A stretch of 8,109 nt of DNA from Gelria sp. Lineage in GTDB: Bacteria; Bacillota; Syntrophomonadia; Syntrophomonadales; Syntrophomonadaceae. A program made the translations under genes and the position numbers. The DNA is taken from assembly GCA_012839665.1 (NCBI GenBank), contig DUMX01000340.1, positions 1 through 8,109 on the forward strand. Reading direction: 5' to 3'. Shown here piece after piece: positions 4,730 to 8,109 of this stretch (position 1 is its first letter; every line of letters starts with the position of its first letter). The notes under the pieces are model-generated. The model searched no databases, was not told where the DNA came from, and worked only from the letters and a program-made list of their open reading frames with translations.

Positions 4730-4806
4730 GGGCCATTAGCTCAACCAGGTAGAGCAACTGACTCTTAATCAGGAGGTTACAGGTTCGATTCCTGTATGGC
4801 CCACCA
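4730..4806 (+). tRNA. tRNA-Lys (anticodon CTT), CCA encoded
   Basis: A full cloverleaf can be drawn. The acceptor stem GGGCCAT/ATGGCCC is perfect, the D stem is GCTC/GAGC, and the D loop contains GG. The anticodon loop CTCTTAA carries CTT, which reads AAG lysine codons. The T stem is ACAGG/CCTGT with loop TTCGATT, followed by discriminator A and encoded CCA (4804-4806). The anticodon stem ACTGA/TCAGG has an A-G mismatch at its outer pair (27-43); the other four pairs are regular. The gene is a stand-alone unit with its own promoter and terminator. Confidence 0.95.
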
Positions 4807-4820
4807 TAAGAAAAGCAAGT

Positions 4821-4855
4821 AACCGCGGGGTTTCCCGCGGTTTTAGTTTTTCTGT
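4821..4855 (+). terminator. Terminator of the tRNA-Lys unit
   Basis: AACCGCGGG (4821-4829) pairs perfectly with CCCGCGGTT (4834-4842) around a four-base loop, followed by a T-rich tract (TTAGTTTTTCT). It begins 15 bases after the tRNA CCA end. Confidence 0.92.
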
Positions 4856-4992
4856 AGTATTTGTTTTTAACCGTTTGACAGCAATTGTACTGCAATCAGG
4901 TAATTTTTAGATTATTTATATATGAAACTGCTGCTTGCTACCATAAACAATAGTACAACTAATATGGAAAAGTATTACAATAATAAATAAAG

Positions 4993-5021
4993 TTTACATG
5001 TTGCTGCATATGTATCATAAT
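4993..5021 (+). promoter_or_regulatory. Promoter of the vapBC module
   Basis: TTTACA (4993-4998), a 17-base spacer and CATAAT (5016-5021). The expected start is near 5028, leaving a leader of about 30 bases before the antitoxin ATG at 5057. Confidence 0.7.
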
Positions 5022-5037
5022 ATATTTAGTAGCAACA
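4999..5037 (+). promoter_or_regulatory. Inverted repeat over the vapBC promoter, likely operator
   Basis: TGTTGCT (4999-5005) and AGCAACA (5031-5037) are perfect inverted half-sites whose centre falls on the -10 box. VapBC complexes usually repress their own promoter by binding such palindromes through the AbrB-like antitoxin domain, so this is the natural candidate operator. Binding itself is inferred. Confidence 0.55.
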
Positions 5038-5056
5038 CATAGTGGAGGTGGATATA

Positions 5057-5302
5057 ATGGCGATTGCTAAAGTAACCGCTAAGGGCCAGGTGCTTATACC
5101 GATTGAATATCGTAGAAAATATGGGATAGAAACTCCTGGACAAGTAATTGTTACCGAAAAAGAAGGTCAGTTGGTTATACTACCAGTTCCTGATGACCCT
5201 ATTAGCGGTGCCAGAGGAATACTGAAGCCGAAACGTCCCCTGGACATAACTCATAAGGAATATAAAGAAGAGGAATTGTCTATGGAGGATAGTGATGATT
5301 AA
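5057..5302 (+). CDS. vapB: AbrB/MazE-fold antitoxin of a VapBC module (81 aa)
   Basis: The start is ATG 5057 with GGAGG (5044-5048) eight bases upstream; a GTG at 5042 precedes that site. Residues 1-45 are a swapped-hairpin AbrB/SpoVT domain: AIAKVTAKGQVLIPIEYRRK, GIETPGQVIV and GQLVILPV, the part that dimerises and binds operator DNA. The remainder (DDPISGARGILKPKRPLDIT, ending acidic EEELSMEDSDD) is the flexible tail that in this family covers the active site of the PIN toxin. The stop overlaps the start of the toxin gene by eight bases, so translation is coupled. Expression is probably autoregulated through the inverted repeat at 4999-5037. Confidence 0.9.
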   Translation: MAIAKVTAKGQVLIPIEYRRKYGIETPGQVIVTEKEGQLVILPVPDDPISGARGILKPKRPLDITHKEYKEEELSMEDSDD

Positions 5303-5721
5303 AAAGTGCGTTCTGGATTCTTACGCTGTGCTCTGTTATTTACAGGATGAACCGGGTGCAGATATAGTGTTTCAATTGTTGGAGGAAGCTAAAAACAATG
5401 AAGCCAAATTACTTATGACTTGGGTTAACGCCGGAGAAGTGTATTACCGGGTTTGGCGGGAATATGGAAAACTGCAAGCCGAGAAAATATTTAGTCTGCT
5501 TTTAGCCTGGCCTTTAGAGTTACTGGTCGCAGATGAAGAATTAACCCTGCAAGCTGCTGCCGTAAAAGCCGAAAACAGGTTATCATATGCTTGATGCCTT
5601 TGCAATAGCTGCTACTACTATGAACGATGCAGGAATAGTTACCGGTGATCCTGAAATACAACTGGCAAGCTCAAAGCTGGGTTTTAAATTAATTTGGCTC
5701 CCCCAAAAAAACCTTTTTTAA
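5295..5721 (+). pseudogene. vapC: PIN-domain ribonuclease toxin (VapC family), frameshifted
   Basis: The start is ATG 5295 with GGAGG (5284-5288) six bases upstream. The frame gives a PIN fold: KKCVLDSYAVLCYLQDE with catalytic Asp8, and TWVNAGEVYYRVWREYG with Glu48. It then stops after KAENRLSYA at TGA 5592-5594. Dropping one T at 5591-5592 restores DAFAIAATTMNDAGIVTGDP and an end at TAA 5719-5721, a 141-residue protein. The third and fourth acidic residues of the metal site (Asp100 in ADAFA, Asp118 in TGDPE) lie after the shift. As written, the product lacks half of its Mg2+-binding site and should be inactive. VapC toxins cleave RNA such as tRNA; no specific target can be inferred. An ATG overlaps the stop but is in the wrong frame, so restart cannot rescue it. 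A sequencing error is the main alternative. Confidence 0.85.
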
Positions 5722-5778
5722 CTCAGTATCATTAAGCTCATACAATTCCTTGATTGCTAGAATGCGTGCAAGCCACAT
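5689..5778 (-). CDS. Possible micro-ORF convergent with vapC (29 aa)
   Basis: On the minus strand GGAGGG (5791-5786) precedes an ATG at 5778 by seven bases. The frame encodes MWLARILAIKELYELNDTEL and ends in LGEPN with TAA at 5691-5689. The peptide is an amphipathic helix by eye. It overlaps the 3' end of the restored vapC frame by 33 bases, tail to tail. The well-placed ribosome binding site is the main support. No convincing promoter or known family is seen, and at this length chance cannot be excluded. Confidence 0.35.
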   Translation of the reverse strand: MWLARILAIKELYELNDTELKKVFLGEPN

Positions 5779-5989
5779 AATTGTTCCCTCCGAATTTGTA
5801 TTTATTGCTTATAAATATCCATGCTTGCAAATACTTATCATCAAATACAAAAAGCCCCGGCTTTTACCAGGGTCCCTACTTGAAACTCTTTTTTGAATAG
5901 AATCAGGCCTATGACATAAGATAGTGAATGATAGCAGTTTATGGTATGCTAAATGTAATAAAATGCTGCGAAAGGAGGATGGGCAAAAT

Positions 5990-6262
5990 ATGATGAAAAA
6001 GGCTTTTTATCTGGGTCTGGGTGTTATGAGTATGACTAGAGAAAAGGCAGAACGTTTTTATAATGAAATGATAGAAAAAGGACAAATGAGCAAGGAAGAG
6101 GCCCGGCAGTTTGTTGATGATGCTATTAAGAAAGGTGAAGAAGAAAGAAAAGAGATGAAGCAGTTTATACGCGAGGAAATGAAGGATTTGTCTATGGTTT
6201 CCCGCACGGAATTCGAAGCCCTGGAAGCTCGGGTGAAAGAATTAGAAGAGAAACTGCAGTAA
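5990..6262 (+). CDS. Phasin-like coiled-coil protein (90 aa)
   Basis: The start is ATG 5990 with AAAGGAGG (5971-5978) upstream; the spacing of 11 bases is long, and ATG 5993 is an alternative. The protein has a short hydrophobic start (AFYLGLGVMSM) followed by highly charged helices: REKAERFYNEMIEKGQMSKE, EARQFVDDAIKKGEEERKEM, and a last coiled coil SRTEFEALEARVKELEEKLQ (71-90). This order is typical of small phasin/PhaF-PhaI-like proteins, which in other bacteria coat polyhydroxyalkanoate granules. In Firmicutes and Chloroflexi similar proteins often stand next to AarF/UbiB genes, and granule binding is not established for them. A 9-bp terminator follows, so cotranscription with the kinase gene would need read-through. 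Confidence 0.78.
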   Translation: MMKKAFYLGLGVMSMTREKAERFYNEMIEKGQMSKEEARQFVDDAIKKGEEERKEMKQFIREEMKDLSMVSRTEFEALEARVKELEEKLQ

Positions 6263-6291
6263 AGCGATTATAAAATAATATGTACTTAGTC

Positions 6292-6320
6292 ACTGCCGGG
6301 TATCCCGGCAGTTAATTTTT
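6292..6320 (+). terminator. Terminator between the phasin-like and kinase genes
   Basis: ACTGCCGGG (6292-6300) pairs perfectly with CCCGGCAGT (6304-6312) around a three-base TAT loop, followed by TAATTTTT. It is probably an efficient or attenuating terminator. The kinase start lies only 24 bases downstream, and I see no separate promoter there. Confidence 0.8.
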
Positions 6321-6343
6321 ATATTGATTTGGGGGTACGTTAG

Positions 6344-7996
6344 TTGAGGCTTAATCCGTTTCAACGTTTAGCTCATATTCCTCGCTACCGGGAAGTTACT
6401 AATGTTTTAGTAAAGCATGGATTTGGTTTTATATTTAACCGGATTTCGCCGGGTAAGCTTAGAAAGCGAGAACAGCAGGAATTACGTGGTGTCAGCGCAG
6501 CCCGTGAGCTCAGAGAGGCCTTTGAAGAACTAGGGCCTACCTATGTAAAGTTGGGACAATTGCTGAGTACCAGGCCGGATCTTTTAGCTCCGGAGTTTAT
6601 CCGGGAACTTGAAAAGTTGCAGGATGATGTACCTCCAATTTCATATGCTGAAGTAAGTTCAGTATGTGCTAATGAGGGTATTGATATTGAAGAGGCCTTT
6701 GCCTATTTTAATTATGAACCACTGGCGGCAGCATCGATAGCGCAGGTGCATGAGGCCGTGCTTAAAGATGGTCAAAAGGTAGTAGTGAAAGTACAACGCC
6801 CGGGGATTGACCGGCAAATCAGGATTGACCTGCAGATATTAATGGAGATTGCTCGTATTCTGGAAAAAAGGACGGACTGGGGGCATCTGTACCAGGTTAC
6901 GGAAATAGTAGATGAATTGGGAGAAGCCATTATAAATGAGGTCGATTTTCGTAAAGAGGCTCATAATGCTGATGTTTTCTACAGCAATTTCCATAAGGAA
7001 GAGCATGTAATCATTCCCCGAGTATATTGGGATTATTCCTCTAAAAGGATTTTAACCCTGGAATACGTGGAAGGGGTTAAAATATCTGATGTGGTGGAAT
7101 TGAAAAAGGCTCTTTATGACCCGAAGAAAATTGCCACTCATCTGGTTGATGCTTTGTTCAAGCAGGTATATGAATATGGATTTTTCCATGCTGATCCCCA
7201 CCCTGGCAATTTAGCTATAACCGAGGGGGAGGGGATTATTTTTTATGATTTTGGACAAATAGGGGTAATAGACCGTATTACCCGGGAAAAAGCTATGGAC
7301 CTGGTGGTAGGAATGATGAAATATGACGTTGATGCGGTAGCTCGGGCTTTACTGGATATAGGTATAGGCACCCAATCTATTAATAAGGCCGAGTTTCACC
7401 GGGAAATATCCCGCCTGCAGCAAAAGTATTATGGTTTACCTCTTGCGCAAATAAATGTTGGTGAGGCTCTATCTGAGCTTATTGAGCTTTCTTTGTACTT
7501 TCGGGTACGGGTACCGCCGGAGTTATCTTTGCTGGTAAAGATGATAATGACGGTAGAAAGAATAGTTTCCCAGCTTGACCCCACATTAAGTATCGTAGAT
7601 ATTGCTGAACCTTATGGTAAAAAGCTGCTACGCCAAAGGTTTTCACCGGAACAGCTTATGGAAAGTGCGGAAAGCCTTTTAAGGGATTATGCTGCTGTCG
7701 CCCGGACTTTACCCCGGGATGTGGATAATGTTCTTAAGATGATAGAAGCCGGCGAAATTAAGATACATATGGAACATACCAACCTTAATCGCTTGACTAA
7801 TAAGGTTGATATTCTTTCTAACCGGTTGTCTCTGGCTATAATTTTAGCCAGCATTATTATTGGTACCTCGCTGGTGGTGGGGCAAAGCAGTAGTAAGCTG
7901 TTTAGCCGCATCCCTCTGGTTGAGGTCGGGTTTTGCGCTGCTATTATTCTGGGCCTGTTACTGGCTTATTCTATATTTAAGAGTGGTCGCTATTGA
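6344..7996 (+). CDS. ubiB: AarF/ABC1/UbiB family atypical kinase (550 aa)
   Basis: The start is TTG 6344; a GGGGG stretch (6331-6335) is the only ribosome binding site, and the N-terminus MRLNPFQRLAHIPRYREV agrees with Firmicute homologues. All family marks are present: KxGQ motif at 69-72 in TYVKLGQLLSTRPDLLAPEF, alanine-rich loop AAAS (128-131) in place of a P-loop, ATP-site Lys149 in VVVKVQRPG, E199-x-D201, HADPHPGN (282-289) and DFG (302-304). Two C-terminal membrane helices follow at about 497-513 and 524-546. The length is normal. Family members have ATPase or small-molecule kinase-like activity and support isoprenoid quinone or lipid metabolism at the membrane. Clostridia generally lack ubiquinone, so the role here is unknown, perhaps menaquinone or lipid handling. 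The gene is intact. Confidence 0.93.
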   Translation: MRLNPFQRLAHIPRYREVTNVLVKHGFGFIFNRISPGKLRKREQQELRGVSAARELREAFEELGPTYVKLGQLLSTRPDLLAPEFIRELEKLQDDVPPISYAEVSSVCANEGIDIEEAFAYFNYEPLAAASIAQVHEAVLKDGQKVVVKVQRPGIDRQIRIDLQILMEIARILEKRTDWGHLYQVTEIVDELGEAIINEVDFRKEAHNADVFYSNFHKEEHVIIPRVYWDYSSKRILTLEYVEGVKISDVVELKKALYDPKKIATHLVDALFKQVYEYGFFHADPHPGNLAITEGEGIIFYDFGQIGVIDRITREKAMDLVVGMMKYDVDAVARALLDIGIGTQSINKAEFHREISRLQQKYYGLPLAQINVGEALSELIELSLYFRVRVPPELSLLVKMIMTVERIVSQLDPTLSIVDIAEPYGKKLLRQRFSPEQLMESAESLLRDYAAVARTLPRDVDNVLKMIEAGEIKIHMEHTNLNRLTNKVDILSNRLSLAIILASIIIGTSLVVGQSSSKLFSRIPLVEVGFCAAIILGLLLAYSIFKSGRY

Positions 7997-8109
7997 TTAC
8001 AGCTTTCCTGAGGCATATTAACCTCTTTCTGCCAATATAATTAATAAGAAAATAGACGGGGATTAGACACTGAAGGACACTGATTTCTTATGAAAACCAT
8101 ACCCTACGG

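Noticed and set aside
4782..4806. tRNA 3' end as an integration site (attB)
   Set aside because: I found no second copy of the tRNA 3' segment in the window and no integrase gene, so island integration at this tRNA is unsupported here.
4539..4895. 118-codon open frame on the minus strand
   Set aside because: It is antisense to the tRNA-Lys (it reads PYRNRTCNLLIKSQLLYLVE, a familiar false translation of tRNA) and also crosses the tRNA terminator and promoter.
4875..4904. TTGACA ... GGTAAT as a promoter
   Set aside because: The -35 box is perfect, but the -10 box is poor and the nearest gene (vapB) has its own better promoter about 110 bases further on.
5850..5865. AAAAGC-CCCG-GCTTTT hairpin as the vapBC terminator
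   Set aside because: Only six pairs, four of them A-T, with no further T tract on the + strand; too weak to call, though it would have a T tract if read on the minus strand.

Overview
The window looks like a chromosomal segment of a low-to-moderate-GC, spore-forming-type Firmicute of the Clostridia, in the Syntrophomonas/Pelotomaculum/Desulfotomaculum range. That placement is inferred from strong AAAGGAGG-type ribosome binding sites, frequent TTG starts, a copper-amine-oxidase-N stalk protein, VapBC and RelE modules, and a phasin-like gene next to an AarF/UbiB kinase. Nearly all genes are on the + strand.

Layout. 1-286: an 88-bp sequence is present twice in direct orientation (1-88, 199-286), with an inverted copy of its first part between them (88-134). 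The sequence encodes the tail of a very short hydrophobic peptide (minus strand, 103-186). 263-472: the 3' end of an unidentified coding sequence. 475-708: a small conserved-looking hypothetical protein. 772-841 and 3416-3485: two gapless copies of a 70-bp repeat that starts with a terminator hairpin. 925-2866: two exported proteins in tandem. The first has a copper-amine-oxidase-N stalk domain; the second seems to stop inside a C-terminal domain. 2897-4384: two toxin-antitoxin pairs separated by a coding remnant. 4419-4643: the N-terminal stub of another exported protein. 4681-4855: a complete tRNA-Lys(CTT) unit with promoter and terminator. 4993-5721: a vapBC module with promoter and likely operator. 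5689-5778 (minus): a possible micro-ORF facing vapC. 5990-7996: a phasin-like coiled-coil gene, a terminator, and a full-length AarF/UbiB kinase gene. 7997-8109: no feature seen.

Reading. The left half (1 to about 4650) looks like a scarred accessory region: repeats, gene tails, gene stubs and small toxin modules lie end to end, without an intact transposase or integrase. In two of the three toxin-antitoxin modules the antitoxin is open while the toxin has a single extra T near its 3' end. In the third, the toxin frame runs straight through its own terminator. From the tRNA rightwards the organisation is tidy, and the phasin-like/UbiB pair is probably ancestral chromosome.

No intact new multi-gene system can be demonstrated here. 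The best candidates for something undescribed are the palindromic repeat/peptide structure at the left edge, the 70-bp repeat family, and the exported stalk protein with its large partner.
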